This document shows, one piece after another, positions 25,601 through 40,600 of a stretch of 64,000 bases of DNA. Positions within the stretch are counted from its first letter, which is position 1. Each line of letters starts with the position of its first letter. Where the stretch lies: positions 38,122,751 to 38,186,750 of the forward strand of contig NC_037590.1 of assembly GCF_003073045.1 (NCBI RefSeq). The letters are read 5' to 3'. Both the position numbers and the translations under genes were made by a program. A model generated the notes under the pieces. It was not told the DNA's origin. It searched no databases and saw nothing but the letters and a program-made list of their open reading frames with translations. The DNA is from Pomacea canaliculata (taxonomy: Eukaryota; Mollusca; Gastropoda; Architaenioglossa; Ampullariidae).

Positions 25601-28600
25601 GTGCTTCAAATGGAGCTCATTGACTTGCAGTGCAACTCTGAACTCAAAGCCAAGTTCAGGGAGGTGAGTGGAAAAGCAGACAAGCTCGGGCAATTTTTGA
25701 GAGAATTGCCCCCTAGCTTCCCTGAGCTTTCCCGAATGTTCAAGCGGACCATGTGTCTTTTTGGGAGGACATACTTGTGCGAAAAGCTCTTCTCTACATT
25801 GAACTTCAATAAGTCCAAGTACAGATCCAGACTTACTGATGAGCATCTTCAAGCCGTACTGAGGGTCTCAACTGCTTCCTCCCTTAAGCCAAATGTGGCT
25901 TGGCTATGCGAGAGTAAGCGCTGCCACATCTCTAGCAGCAAGAAGTAGGCAGAAGAAGCCATGTTCAAAACAGTTTATGTTCAATGTTCCATTCATGTTC
26001 AGAAAGTTAAATGTTAAAGAAATGCTAATACAGACATTTGAATCTGAATAATAATAATTACATTTCTCTGGTCAGCAACTATATTTTCTTCAGTCTTCTA
26101 TATCTATCTATCTATCTATCTATTCCTCTTCGTGCATCAGGTTGCACATAAGGCCTCAACCAGAGTCCGCCACCGATGTCGATCGGCTGAAACCCGCTCT
26201 AGGTGACCCCATGTCCAGCCCTTTCCCTTCATCTCCCTTTCCACTGTTCTTCTCCAAGTTTCCTTTGGGCGGCCTCGTTTTCTTCGGCCGTCTGGAGTCC
26301 ATCGTAGGCGACTCTGAAAGGTCTGTTCCATCGCCAACGCCTTCGTTGAACCTGCGTGGTGATGGACTCGTTTCAGTTAGTTCTTCGTTGGTGATGGTGT
26401 TTGGCCAAAGATGTTAAGTATGCGCTGAGGCATCTGTTCGTTTTTACTGATGTTTTGGTCATCTTCCAAGATTCTATCCGAAAGGAGGTGCTGATCACAT
26501 TGACTTGATTCTCAGCTTGATCTTCTGGCTGATGTTTTTGCCTTCCATGTGCTCCTGAGTGAGGCGAAAGTCGGCTCGAATCTCCACCTCCGCATCCCCG
26601 GTTTGACATTTTGGACCCAAGATAGGTGAAACTGTCAACTTCCTCAATCTCTTCTCCATTTAGTTTGATGCTGTCTTGGACTTGGCGTTCACTGTTTTCT
26701 TTGTGCTGACTTCAGCCAAGATGTCTGGTGGCGATGTGACAGCAGGCAATGTCATCAGCAAAGTCTAAGTCGCGCTGTTGTTGCTGTCATAGTCATGGTC
26801 CATCTGATCCCTCTCTTCTCACTGTCGTGGAAGTCTTCATGATCCAGTCCATGGCCAGGATGAAGAGGAACGGCGACAGAATGCAGCCCTGCTTCACCCC
26901 GGTACTGACGTTGAAGGGTCTGTGAGCTCCGTGTCACAGACAACCTGGGATTTGAAATCGCTGTACAGCATTGCAATGACCTGAACAAGTTTGCAGGGAC
27001 CCATAATGCCTCAGGATCTTCCATAAGGATTCGCGGTGGATGCTGTCAAAAGCCTTCTCCAGGTCGATGAAATTGATGTACAGCGGTGTGTTCCATTCGT
27101 TGCTCTGCTCCAGAATCTGTCGCAGAATGAAGATGTGTTCAGAGCAGGATCGCCCAGGGCGAAATCCTGCTTGCTGTGGTCGGAGGTCTTTCTCAAGAGT
27201 TGCCGTCAGTCTTGACAAAACAATCTTGCTGAAGACCTTGCTGGTGAGGAAAGAAGTGTTATGCCCCTCCAATTATTGCAGTCTCCAAGATCTCCTTTCT
27301 TGGGTAACTTGATGAGCCCTGTCTTCACGCAACAGGGACCTGCCCTGATTCCCAAACTTGCCTGAAGATTTCAGTCAGCTTGGGAGCTGTCACATTTATA
27401 TCTGCTTTCAACATCTCTGCTGTTATTCCATCTGCCCTGGTGCTTTGCCGCTCTTCTATATCTGCTGTATTATTATTATTATATTTTCATTTTCAATTTA
27501 TTCATTTATTACTAATTGATTTATTTTCTTATGAATTTGTTAATTTTTAACACAAAAAATAAGACATTTGATAACATTGGAATGTTTTTGTAAGAGCTTT
27601 TCTTGTGGAAAACCTGATGCGGCCCGGCCTCATCCAGACTCTGCCTCCAGTGGCCCCCGGGTAAATTGAGTTTGAGACCCCTGATCTAGACCATTAGAGA
27701 GACCAACATCACACACACACACTTCATCTGTGGTTAAGCAGCTGGGCTGCAGTGTATAAAAGATTACAAATTCCTGTTACATTTGCATACAAGCATAACA
27801 TAAAGTTTACTTGAACTCATTAAAACAAATTCTCTTGCTAGTACAGCAGTCAGTCGTCCATTGACCGACACCTGTCGTTGGTGGAGCACATTGATAGACG
27901 CGGCAGCTGACAAGGCCGCCACTCTTGCCTATTTTGAGCAATAGTCAGCAGGTCCTGTACAGGACAACCAGTCCAGTCTAATACATGTTCTGGTAGGGAA
28001 AAACTCCTGGATGCCTTTCTGATAATTTGGTGGTCACAAAAGGAAGCTAAATCCCTCTCCTTCACACCAATTAACTGAGAAAGCATATTGACAATAATGT
28101 TCAAACTGCTCTTATCATGGACACACTATGAAACCAGAACACAGAGGGAAAAGATTAAAAACAATTTCAATGAATGACCGATAAAAACGGATGAAAATGA
28201 TCAGCTGTTTATGCTTTTTTGCTGTCCATCCCCTTCCCCATAACATGAGAGCAACTACGACCACATAAACGTAATATAACAGTCCCAGTGGTAAATTTTC
28301 ACTCTTGAGGCTTTGTGACAGTAGATTAGTAAACGTACAATCATAAATTATAATCGACACCTTCAGCTTGAAAAACTGGACGAACTTTACACTCTTACCA
28401 TGTGGTATTCTAAAATTGTTCGTCATCTGCTGCTGTTTATCGTGTTTGGGGTTTTCAGCATTAACAATCTTCGGGTTCAAACATGTATGGTTTAATACAT
28501 TCACAGCTATATAAACAGCGTTCCAGACTCGTCTTTGCTACTAAAACACGAAAAATGAAGATCGTCTGATGAACCCGTTGAATCGATACATCTTCTAGAC

Positions 28601-31600
28601 ATTATCTGCTTACCGAGACACAGCGGGGACTTCACCGGCTGTGTTGTCGCACGTTATTCGCGAGCGGGAGCCAGATTTTGAAGGACAGTCTGACTATAGA
28701 AGCAAATCACCAACTACGAAATTAGATAATACATAAACCAGTGCTTCAGGCGCTGAAGTTTACAGAATATCTTTATATTATCTCTACCTACCAAAATCAG
28801 TTTCTAACTTGGATCAATCGGATAGGTCTTTAACGCTTCATATGTGCTGTTGGAGTGTAATGAAAACAAAAAGTAGACAATATTAGTTTGCGCTGTAGAT
28901 AAATAGTCATCCTCAAACAGGCAGACGTACACTCCCACACACAGATAAAAGCGCACTCAAATATACAAGCGTACGTACATAGTTACAGATAATCGTCTAT
29001 TCGAGACATTATTCAGACACACATAAAGACCGACTGACCGATATAATGCCTAACCTTGAACGGCTCAGTGAGGTGGCACACGGGCTGATAGCCGCACTGC
29101 AGACACACGTCCATCTTCGCCTTACGCAGGCCCAGCGACAGGAAGCTGCTCTCTTTCTCGCCTGGCACATACATCAGTAGACCGTCCGGCTCATCCACAG
29201 CGACGGTCACCTGCAGAGAAAGCTGTTCTGCTTTCGGCAGCCGGAGGGACGAGTAGTATATACCATGCAGGTGAGGCATCTGCACGATAGGATCTGCCCA
29301 CAGCAAGATCTTGAGTGTTAAACGAGACTGAGCGGATGCTATGGATGCCTGTCCTCTGAATAACTATAATTATCGTTATCAGGTTTGTTCGCTTGCTCTA
29401 CCTATTTTAAGTACCAAAGACAGTTTTTGAGATTCTGGGGGAATTACTAAGAGAAAAAAAGTATTAAAAAACTTAACTTTTCTTATTGCGATACTTCCAG
29501 ACAAAGAAATAGAAACATTCTGTTTCCCTTTGTGTGTGTATGAGAGAGACTATATACCTATATTTTCAAAAATAAAAAATATAGCATTTGAAAATCTTAA
29601 TCATTCATGAATGCACAGGGATCGCTTTCTTTTAAGGATGAGAAGGCACGGCCTCCAAGTTTGATGCAGTAATCCGTTTGGATTACGTTGCATCCATATT
29701 ATGCGACAATGTCATAGCCGTGTTCAGCATTGTAGTTTACAATCAAGGCTGTTACAATGTATCTGTTGGCTTTCGTGGAAAAAATAAATACACTCACTGA
29801 TGTTTTCTACAGATACGCTATGACGGTTGATGGCAATTCCCTGACCCTCCCAGTCGGTGCTTGCAAACAATTCCAGGGTCCGGAAGTTGACGCTAAGCGT
29901 ACAGATGCTGCCCGTGAAACCTGCCATTATCATGGATAGAAATAGTGAATGAAAGAAGGAAAGAAAGTGTCGTATGGTAACTTTAAATGGGATTAAAAGG
30001 TCTAAAACTGATCACGTGTCCCCCAGAAAGAGACCTCTTAAGTAATTAAACAGGCTTTGTGTACAGGCTTACAGGGACACATTATGCAGGGTAGACGGCT
30101 AAGTGGGTAGAGCGAGCCAAACGTGAACAGCTGCCCAGCGGAGGTATGAACAAAGTCTGGGCACATGGGTTGTCTCGAGCCTTGTGGCAATCTTTTTAAG
30201 TGACTGATGTTCGAAAATTGTCTGCAACATCCCCTGCTGGATTGTGCTAAGGTGGGTGGTAAGAGTTAAGTCATAGCAGTCATCCACGTAGCCAGCTCCC
30301 CATGGCCATTGTCTGCGTTTTGAACAGTTAAACAGACGGACAGAAGGATGGAAGCCAATGACTTAACTGTTGGCGTAAAGGGATTCTACCATTCAACAAA
30401 GCCACCTCACCATACGATTGATTGTTGACGAAGCCGATGGTCATGTAGGCGTCAAAATCCAGGTCTATGTTTACTGTCTTAGGGTAGATAGCCTCAACGC
30501 GCTCACGGTCGTTGACCCGAAGCGACGCCCCAGAACTTAGCACTTCCACCAACAGCTCATGCCACTTGCCCAGCTGTAACAATCGCCAAGACTCACCATA
30601 TGCCTACTAACAAAAGTTGCGGCCCGAGCACGCGCAAAAACTTAGCGCCTACAACTAACGTCAGCAGTTACTTGTGTTAAAGGCCTAGTGGGGCGCAGGT
30701 TTTCTGTGTTTTATTTTTTATTTTGGATAGTTGAGTAGAGATTGGTAAAAAAAAGAGGTCTTTTTCTCCTAAAGGAAATAACGTCCCTCCTTTCTCAGTG
30801 AGAAGGCCTGCAAATATCATCATGCACAAAGACGCCACACTTGTGACGTTGCAAATGCCCAACTATAAGCCTAATTGTTCTTAGCTCTCCAGTTGGTTGT
30901 ACCATTGACTGCGTAATCGTATCCAGGTACATGTTTAATGTGAGGGGTGGTAGAAGAGGGTGCTTTATAATATCCATCTGTGCCTGATGGGGAGTGTAAG
31001 CAGCTTAATCAGATCTCCATCCAGCATCCTCCAACACAGGAAGCAGTACAACGGACTCCTAAATAAAGCAGAAGCGGTAAAAGCCCCCATAAACATCTGC
31101 CGGTGGACAGCAGATGAAGAGCTACAGACCCTGGTACACACCTGGGGAACGGTTGAGAAGGAAGCTCGGGACAGGCAGACGTGGAGAGCCCTTGTTGTTA
31201 CCCTACATGCCAGGAAAACAGAGGCAAAGTTTTACTACTCTGTTCAGTGGTGTTTGTAGGAATGTGTCTAAAGGATTAGGGAAGGGGATGTTATTCATTC
31301 AGACTTTGAGATACTGTGCTCGACTCTGGCATTTGCAAAATATTGCACCCCACTAGATCTGTATATTGGGCCCATATTGCCGAATATGACAATATCGTCG
31401 AGTATGTTGGGGAAATTTTTTTTATGTAACCCTACTGTAATCATTAGCCAATTATAACCACGCATAAGATACGATGTGTGTGTATGTGTTAATGTTCTTT
31501 TAGTATAGGCCTTTTGTCTACGTAACACGTTTCCTAGATAACAGCTTAGTACCACCAGACCTGTGTGATAATGAGATCATTATGTGAAAGTAACATCCTG

Positions 31601-34600
31601 GCAATATTCCTAAGATGACGACATGCTGACAGCAGGATCACAAAGAGAAGAACGTAACAGTATGGTCACTGAGATAACAACGTGATATCAGTACAACTGG
31701 AATAACAGCATGACATTAAGGTCAAGACATGACACAGTACTGCCAGAGACACGTTGGAAGTGATGGTGAGCGAGACGTCGTTCACATGCACTCGGAGCAT
31801 CGGCTTCTCGTCCTTGAGTTGCACATCCACCAGCACGCGGCAAACATCGAAATCGTTCAGGTTCGTCTCTTCATTCGCCTCATGTTTGCCATCTTCCTCC
31901 GTATTGTCGTTGTCGCTACACTTTCGATGGCGGTGGAGGATCATGCCGTTGGAGGAAATGGGTTTGAAGTGTAGGTAGATCGCAAGGTACTTCTCTGGGC
32001 GGTTGTAAGGGGGGTAGTGGAGCCAGCTGGTGGGATCTAAGTGAATCGCTTGGTCGTCTTCGTCTGGAACAAGGCGATGGATGAAGCGGGTCAACACCCA
32101 ACCCACACATGACAGCCCACAAAAACGGACATCTAGCCTCGACTGTATGTCCAGTATGTCGCAAGCTTATTTCCGACACCTGTCTTCGTTTCTCCGCACT
32201 GATAGCCAAATACAATTTCGATGACAAGTTATACGGCCTTCTTTAGCTAGCTACGTATTAGAGAATGCTAGTATTTTTGACAATTGCTTTGTATGATCTT
32301 CGTGTAAACGTTACCATATTAGCCCGCATACTACACAATGTGTTCCTGTAAAAAGGTCCTACAACAATTTTAACTGGATTTTAGAAAGACCTTAAATGTT
32401 TACTCTAGATTACCCTTAAATTAACCTTGAATGTTTGTGAAACATAATGCGTTTAGGTCTATTCTGTTTAGCAACGATCTTCTCTTCTTGTGTTCTACAT
32501 TGTTACGGGTACAGACGGTACAGATGATATGTGGATATTCAGACATCGTGACAAAGTAAATCAAGAGTTCTAAGTCATAACAAAATCTCTAGAATACTCT
32601 GTTGTCACCTCGACAGGGCCCCGAATAACAGTGGGTCACATCCGTGCCAGGTCCGATGCACGCTGCCCCTCCCTGCATCGGTGCAGGGTCGGTGCAGGTT
32701 CGATCCCGCTCCCTGTAGCCCATGCCGCAGGCTGCAGAACACTTGGACCATTCGCCCCAAGTGGCCCAGCCTCCGTTTTCTGTAGACGAGAACCAAGCAA
32801 AGACTTCAGCGTCATTGTCACGTTGTATCAAGGTATGAACAACAATATTGAAGTAAATTATTTTTCAAAACAATCAAACGAACTACTTTTGTAGCGGCAT
32901 TTATATACTTTTGAAACCAATATCTTGTGCCTTTCCTTGATTTCATTTTCTTCTTTCTTTTAAGCTTTTGTTTTCTCTGTCCTTCTTTTCTTTTCATTCT
33001 ACACATAGAAGTAAATGAACAACAAGACGCTAGTCGTCGCAGTGAGTGAAGCTGATAGTCATTTAGCATTCTGCTACGCGTTAGCAGTCCAGACAACTTG
33101 GCGACGTGTTGTACATTGTACCTCTGCTTGCCAGTCTACAAAAATACGACGATATAATACTTATAAAAACGTAGCGGCAGAACCTGGACAGGGCTGAGTA
33201 TTGCAGGGCAATTTCTCCTCTATTCTCTCGGGCTCAGTAAGTTCGTTGCTAGGAGTCAAAATCTTTTGGCGGGATCTCTCTCTCATGCGTAACCCGCCAC
33301 CGCAGCTCTCGCTGCACATGGACCACTCCGACCAATGGGACCAGGAGGTGCCTTCTGTAACACGACAGGATCACACAGTAAGCAAACTATATACTTTCTG
33401 CCCGGAAAGTTTTGATGGCATAGGTCAGTGTAGTCAGACTGAAATTGAATTGGAGAATGCGTTGCGCCTCGGTGTAGCTACTGCCTACTCGCCCTACTGC
33501 TTCCGTAAAGCAAACAGCTAAGATCCTTTCTCTCTTTACTCTTTGAACCACTTCACCTTCTCACACCTTATACCCGCGGTTCTCAAACGGTGAGGCGCGA
33601 CGTGCTTACTAGGGGGGCGTGAAGGTGGTCATTTTTTTTTTAAAGTTTCTTATACCGGTATTAGTGAAATTAGCTTACATTGCTGGCTAGGGAAGAGGGG
33701 GGGGGGCGGACGTACCTTTGTTCGTGAGGGGGGCGTCACTAGTAAAAGATTGAGAACCGCTGCCTTATACCAACGCCCCATCTCTTCATAGCGCCAACCA
33801 ACCGCTAGACGGAAACATGTTGACGCAAACATCACCAGCACCAGAATCTAGCACGTTTGCTGCGCCTCGACTGTATACGAAAACTCACCAGGACAGGCAG
33901 GCTGGACGCACGTTTCCACACGGCTGCTGTCACCGGGGCAAAAGCCTCCGTTCTTGGGCAAGGGACTGCTGCACTCACGATAACGGTGACGCTGACCGAT
34001 GCCGCACGTCGTGCTGCACGGCGTCCATGGTAGCCATTGAGTCCACCCTCCGCTGACTGCACCATGAAGCTTTTGGATTACTGTCAGAGCTTTAGCTTTT
34101 CTTTCTTTTTCTTTTCTTTTTACTTTAATTTTAAAGAAGCTTGCTCCCACGTTAATCTCAATATATATTAAGCTGTCATTGGTATTTAGGAAGATGTTTC
34201 AATTAATCAATGATATTTTTCAAATAAAACGTTTTATTGTGACATAGTAGGGCATTCAAAGTGTTTTATTTTACGAAGTAAACTGAAGATAATTGAGCAG
34301 TATACTCCATTTATACAGAGGTCAAAGTGCGCAAAAACTGTCAGTGCGGAAAGTCTTTGATGTTTACCAAAGGGGTCCCAGACAAGTCGAGTACAACAAC
34401 CTGATCAGCGTTTTCAATAGCTTTCCGCTTTCGCTCTGGGGGCGATAGAGTTTTGAAAAAGGGAGAGAGCTGTGCAACACATTTGTAACTTTAAACATTT
34501 ACAGGCCTTTTAAATCCATTTAGATAATTAGTTTTACAGTGTACTTTTTAGAACTAAAATTTATATAAATAAGATTCAAATCAGACTTTCATTATCGTCA

Positions 34601-37600
34601 TTTAATTTTTCATATGTGCTTGTGTAATGCATCTAAATGGCATGTGAGCGAAGTTGGGGAAAAAATTCTAATTTTGTTTCTTTAGAACAGTTTTTCAGGT
34701 ATTCGAACAGTGTTGTGCAGCTAACCCCATATCTGAATTTCACGGTGAATCTTGATGCAAGTTTTGGACTCTTAAGAGGGCCCTGAAATGAAAGATTGGT
34801 CGTCCCAGTTCCTCACCAGGACAAACGTGGATGTTGCAGAACTGTTCCTGGACAACTTCGCCTTCGCATTTACTCTGAACTATGAGAGGGATGTGTGGCT
34901 CGCAATGCCTCGTTCTCATTCTTTGCCCTCCTCCACACGACGCGGTACAGTGGGACCATGAAGTCCACGACAAGTACAGACGCTCGGCCAAAGAGTTGAG
35001 GGGCCCAGTCAAGAACTCGTCGTTGACACCCAAAGTCACGTCCTCCGCTAGGATGGTCTTTGACATCCCCTCGTGTATCTTCGCCTTCAGCGCTGCCAAC
35101 AGCAAACCAGAAAACAAGCATCAACGAGACCTCTGTGTCGACAGGCTCTGCAAGTCTGCAGCCAACATTAGTAGGAGCTAATCATGTGGCTTCTTTCGGG
35201 TATAGAGCGAAAAAATATTTTTTAAAAACAAATAGATCATGTAGAAAGAAACCAGTAGATGGAGCCACTTCCTACGGCCTCAGTGAAGGCAGACAACTTT
35301 TACCCTTCTGCATATTTTCTTCTAGCGTGTATAAGACATGATCTTTAATATAAACACAACAGTAAGCGTGCTTTTCTTCAACGTAAATATGTTGGCCTAC
35401 TTAATCAATCACGTAAAGTCCTTCTGTTCCTAATTAGGCTGTTATAGCTAAAAATATGTGCTCGACAGAGGATCTGTTGATACCAAAGCAGTGGAGAGAC
35501 GAAGACACGAGGTTAAATTCTTGATGAATTGTAGACTTGTTTCACAAGTCGTGACTCTCTTTCTCTCTTAAGTAAGAAAAAAAGGGTGGAGGTCTGCAGT
35601 AATTGTGCGCTTGATCTTACACAGGTAGGATACGATACGATATTCTTTAATGATTCAGACTTCTCGCCCAGAGTTCACAAGTGGGAAGTGAAGCTTAGTA
35701 GTCAAGCCTAACACATGCTACTACGGTGGATGCTGTTCACTGTAACATATCGGCTGTAGGCTTCAGACACTCTCGCTGCTGCTGACCACTGTATCAAAGA
35801 CATTTTTTTCCTATTCTGCGTATGTCACCTGAAATTGATGGTTCCATGCTGCACCTGGTGCCAGTGCACACCTTGAAGTCAAGAGGGTGGCCGTCGCAGT
35901 TCAGTCCACCAGTAGGGTAGGGTGAGTCGCAGAGCCGCAGTCTGCTTTGTCGACCCGTTCCACATCTTGCAGAACAATCTGTCCAGTCAGTCCACAGTGA
36001 CCAGCCTCCATGTTCTAAAATGTATAAAAACTTAGAGTTTTACTTTGGCTCTTCCACTCTACCATATGTAAGGTGCTTTATTGAGTGCATAATTGCATGT
36101 GTGCGTGTGGAGTGGGGGGGGGGTGCGTGTATGCGCGTGTACGTTGCGGGATTGCTTTATCACCTTGTCTTTGAGAGGAAATGAAAATGCTAGAGACAAG
36201 ACAAAGAACAGAATAGTAAAGGAAATGATTTGCAGTGAGAGACAGGCAGTCCGAGTAGTAGTAGAGAAGTAGTGGAGGAGACTTGATCAAAGTCAATTTG
36301 ACAGTTACCAGCTACGTATGGTTACCATAGATTAGTGGCCGCAGTAAATTGTAAATGGTTCATTGTGTATAAAGCTTATTGTGATGTTTTCTTTTTCTAT
36401 ATTACTGTATATGAAAAAAAAGTGTCAGCATTTGAATTTTTTCAGGATTTTGTCACGCTTTTTGTATTCTGTTACATCAACTATATACATATATAGACAC
36501 TATGTCAAGCATTGTACTGCTACGAGTCCTCGGGTAAGAATTCTAGCAGCGCCAACTCGTATGTTTACAACTCACGTGAACAGGGACCCTTAAAGCAAGG
36601 TCGCGTGCGGTTGATGAAGGGGGTCAGCACTCCGTTCATGTTGCATCCGCCGTGCTTTAGGCACACACGAGTGGAGAACTGGGTACCGTATGAGTCGCAC
36701 GGCGAGCTGCAGGACGACCACTCAGTCCACTCCGTGAAAGTGTCCGCTACTAAACACACACACGTACAGTGAAGGACGCCATCAGTAGATCCATCTCCCC
36801 TGTTAAAGTAACTGAGCTTGTACGTTTATTTTCTTTACCTGTTTCTTTGCATTTTATGCTACCTGAAATATGGGAGCACATTTAATTTAGGGGTAAGTGG
36901 AGTTGGGGGAGGTGGTCAGCAGTCGACACGCCATGTAACCAATATGCCGCACCAAAATAATGCGAAGTTTCAACTTTGATCACGTCACTTTAAAAGGCCT
37001 AGGCCTCATTTTGACGGATGCAAGAAGAAAATGCTTTAAAATAATCTTACCACACGATAAGGCACTTCATTAATGGCATATAACTCCATGCCCCACTTCC
37101 CTCTGCTCAATCTGTCCAGCTCCACTCTCCTTTGTTCAATTGGATCGTACCAGATACCGATGCTCAAGAACTTAACTTTTGTACAATATCACTTCACAAA
37201 TCACATTACTACTTTTTTTTTAATGAACAATCACTAAAGAACTGGAAACATATCCTCATATGCATGAAAACAACAAGAAAAATGGTCATGATGAACTTTC
37301 ATCGAAAAAATAAATCCTTTACGGGAAACACGCCTCTCAACGAATTCCTTTTCTCCTGGTAATATACTGTAGTGTATTTACAGTGTGTCAGTTAATGCTT
37401 TCTCGGTGCCTGACAACTACAGAAGTTCATTCAAACCCAACGTCACACTAATTGTTCAAACTTTTGATTGCGTAATTGCGAGATCTTACTCCTATACTTT
37501 CATGCAGTGGTGTGTTGGTTAATATATATAAGGTAGTCCTCGGGTTACGACGGTCTCCAGTTACGTCGTTTCGTGTTACGACACTCTTTCCTTCGACTGT

Positions 37601-40600
37601 CGCTACGGTTATCAAGGATAAAGATCGCATCCTTGAACATGTGAAAGGATCTGCTCCTATGAAAGCGACAGTGATGACAAAGCGTGCTGTACTGCACAAT
37701 ATTGTACTATACTTATGTTTATTGATAATTATGTAGGGTACTGTGTTAGGATAGGTGTTTGGATAGGCTAAGTGTTTGCATTACTGTACTGTTCTGTTAT
37801 TATGGTACAGTACTGTATGAACGTATGATCCGACTTACGTCGAAATTCGGTTTACGACGCCGCGTAAGAATGGATCAAGGTCTTAAGTCGAGGACTACCT
37901 TTATATTGTTATATTAGGATTTAAGAATCTATACTGCTAATTTTGAATCTCTCATTGTATATTTATATAGCTTGTAATTTTGTATATCTCACTGAGAATA
38001 CTTTTAAAGATTGGAAAAGTGTATAAAAGGATTTATTATTATTTTACCTGCACTTAATCTTCGATAAGAGCAGTGTAATCATTATTATCAGCCCAGGATG
38101 TGGGTTTGTATTTGTGTGATGTTCATATGTATGTGTTGGTGTTTTAATAATAACGAAAGTCTACACAAAGCTTTTCCATTGATTTACTAAGAGCGCTTTA
38201 CAAAAATGATAGACTAAATCACCAAGAACCATGCACCCATATTCGCATATAACAGACACAACCACTTCTACACCAGACATACGCCTATACACAAAGTAAA
38301 TTACAGACACACGTTATACCCGCTGTGTCAGGACAGGGTCACAGTGAAGTTCTCGTTCTGAAAAGATGAGTCTTAAGTTTAGACTTAAAGGTGGTAAAAG
38401 AATCAGTGTCGAAGGCTGATGGGTAATCCGTTCTAAGATGATAGGCTTGATAGGAGAAAGATCTCTGTCCATAGTCTTTGTCTTAGCTAGTGGGACTCAA
38501 CGAAGCTTAGTGTTAGATGAGTAAAGAAGTCGTGCGGGCATATAGATGAGAGTGAGTTTCCGAAGTACCAAGGATCAGTGCCAGAAACGGCGGAGCAATC
38601 TGTTTCTCTCTTTAATGACTTAAAAACAGTAAAGCTGATCTCTTAAATTGAGCATTTATCCAATCGGCATTTAGTCCCACAGAGGCCTACCGGAAAACGG
38701 ACAGTTCCTCTGGATACAGGTCTGTTGTTCGACCCATAGTCCAAGGCAGACATGACCTCCAAACTGTGGCGGGGGTTTGTCGCATGTGCGTGTCCTGGAG
38801 CGAGTGCCAGCCCCACACCTTACAGAACAGTCGCCCCAAACGCCCCAATCACCCCAGCTTCCATCCACTGATGACAGAAACAAAGAGCAAAAGTCAGAAT
38901 GTTCGTCGCTCAACTAGTTTTACTCACCTACATCCGCAATCTTACAAGTATTGCTTCTTCTTTAATTGCAGGCGCTAACCATGACATACAACTATTTACA
39001 GTTACTGAATTTTAAAGGAACCAAGTGATTATGCAAGTCATCTTTAAAGCCATCAGATGAGTTGTCATTTAGGAAAACTTTCAGAACAAAAATCGTTTGC
39101 TGCTCGGAATTAGCCCTACCAAATCAGGTCTCACAATCACTTACTCGGGCAAGCTCCCTTGTATTTCACACAGGCCAAACTTGACCAGTATTTGTCCTGA
39201 AAGGAAAATATAATGATCATTCAGACTAAGGAAACCTTTTGACTACAAATATAGTTTTCTCTTAAGCATTTAACAATACTGTGAGTGTCTGTACTGTTCG
39301 TGTACAAACAAAAACATGTTTTCGTGTGACTTTATACGGATAATTGCTGTCATCTTTTAGACTTAAAAAAATATTTTAACAAAATATCTCCTATAACCCA
39401 AATATAACGTGAGTGGGTGAGCAAATGGACTGGTGGAAGGAATGAGAAGTGCAGTTTATACTGCAATATACCCATTAACTCCAGTACTGCCTAAAGTCAA
39501 TGCAAGTTGATACGGACCAAAAGAAACCCAATGCCTAAAAAGGGTTCCGAATTTCCTGAACAGAATGTAATACCAACGAATGAGTATGGAGCATGGTCTA
39601 CATCTTCGTTGACCACCAGCTACCTCTCTTCTAGCAACAGTGGTGCGACACAGACCCTGCACGCCACTCAGACAGTCTTTAAAAATGGTTGGCGCCGAGA
39701 TGGACAGTAGAAAACATAAAACAGTGGACTGGTCATTCTGTGCAGGACCTGTTCACCGTCACTTAAGACATTAATAATTGGTGAGCCTTGTCAACCTCTG
39801 CCAAACTCACGCTAGTGCTTGATTCTTTAATGATCTTCTTGACGTCAGCGAAGGTGCAGTGATCGATAAAGCAGTCTTGCTTCAGAATTGGGTATGACTT
39901 GTGGACAGCTCTGAGGTACGCCTCAGCCTCTTCAAGTCCGTCTCCATATGCTGCCATCGATACAACATCAATAGTTACTATCACTGTAGTCGTTACATCA
40001 AGTGCTACTAACACTGTCATCGGTACAACATCCGTTATTTCATCAAATGATTCTTTTGCAATTCCTTTGGTCTAACAGTTAGAAACAAGGCCAATAATTA
40101 TACTCACACTCAGCTTCGATACAAGTCCCAACACATGGACGAGACCTTAAGATGCTGCCCTGACATGCATACCCGCCATTTATGGGAGCGGGGTTGTTGC
40201 ACGTGCGAGTGCGTGTCTGGCTGCTTGTCCCATCACAGGTGGCGCTGCACATTGTCCAGGGGCTCCACATGCTCCAGGCGCCGTCTATCGGGCACAGGGT
40301 AATGTCCCGCCGAATGGTACATGCGTAGGCATGCCAAAAGCGCGTCTAAAGGATATGCGTAAATTTGGAATCGTGTCAATATAGGGGAAGCTTTTGCTTT
40401 TTTTAATTTTTTCATTTTTGTTATTTGTTTTTCTTTAGCACTTTCCGTTGCTCATATCTATATTTGCCGGATGACTCTCTTGATTATTTGTGAACCTCTG
40501 TTTTTTAGGGAGTTTTGTGAAATGGTATTTGAGATTCTTGAGAACTTGTAAAATCTTACAGTTTCTATTCTGTGAACATGAGCTTATGTGAGTTGTGCAC

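Larger units (their letters stand above)
24029..27683 (+). mobile_element. hAT transposon (ZBED/GTF2IRD2-like), transposase pseudogene, with nested LINE
   Basis: The terminal inverted repeats are CAGGGGTCTCAAACTC at the left and its exact reverse complement at the right, next to GC-rich 'gcggcccg' sub-termini. They are flanked by the 8-bp duplication ATCTAGAC. Both traits define the hAT superfamily. The element lies in the 5.7-kb intron between exons 16 and 17 of the membrane-protein gene, in the opposite orientation. Without the nested LINE it would be about 2.3 kb. Confidence 0.92.

Noticed and set aside
26142..26417. Plus-strand frame within the hAT element
   Set aside because: Antisense shadow of the LINE C-terminal coding region on the minus strand.
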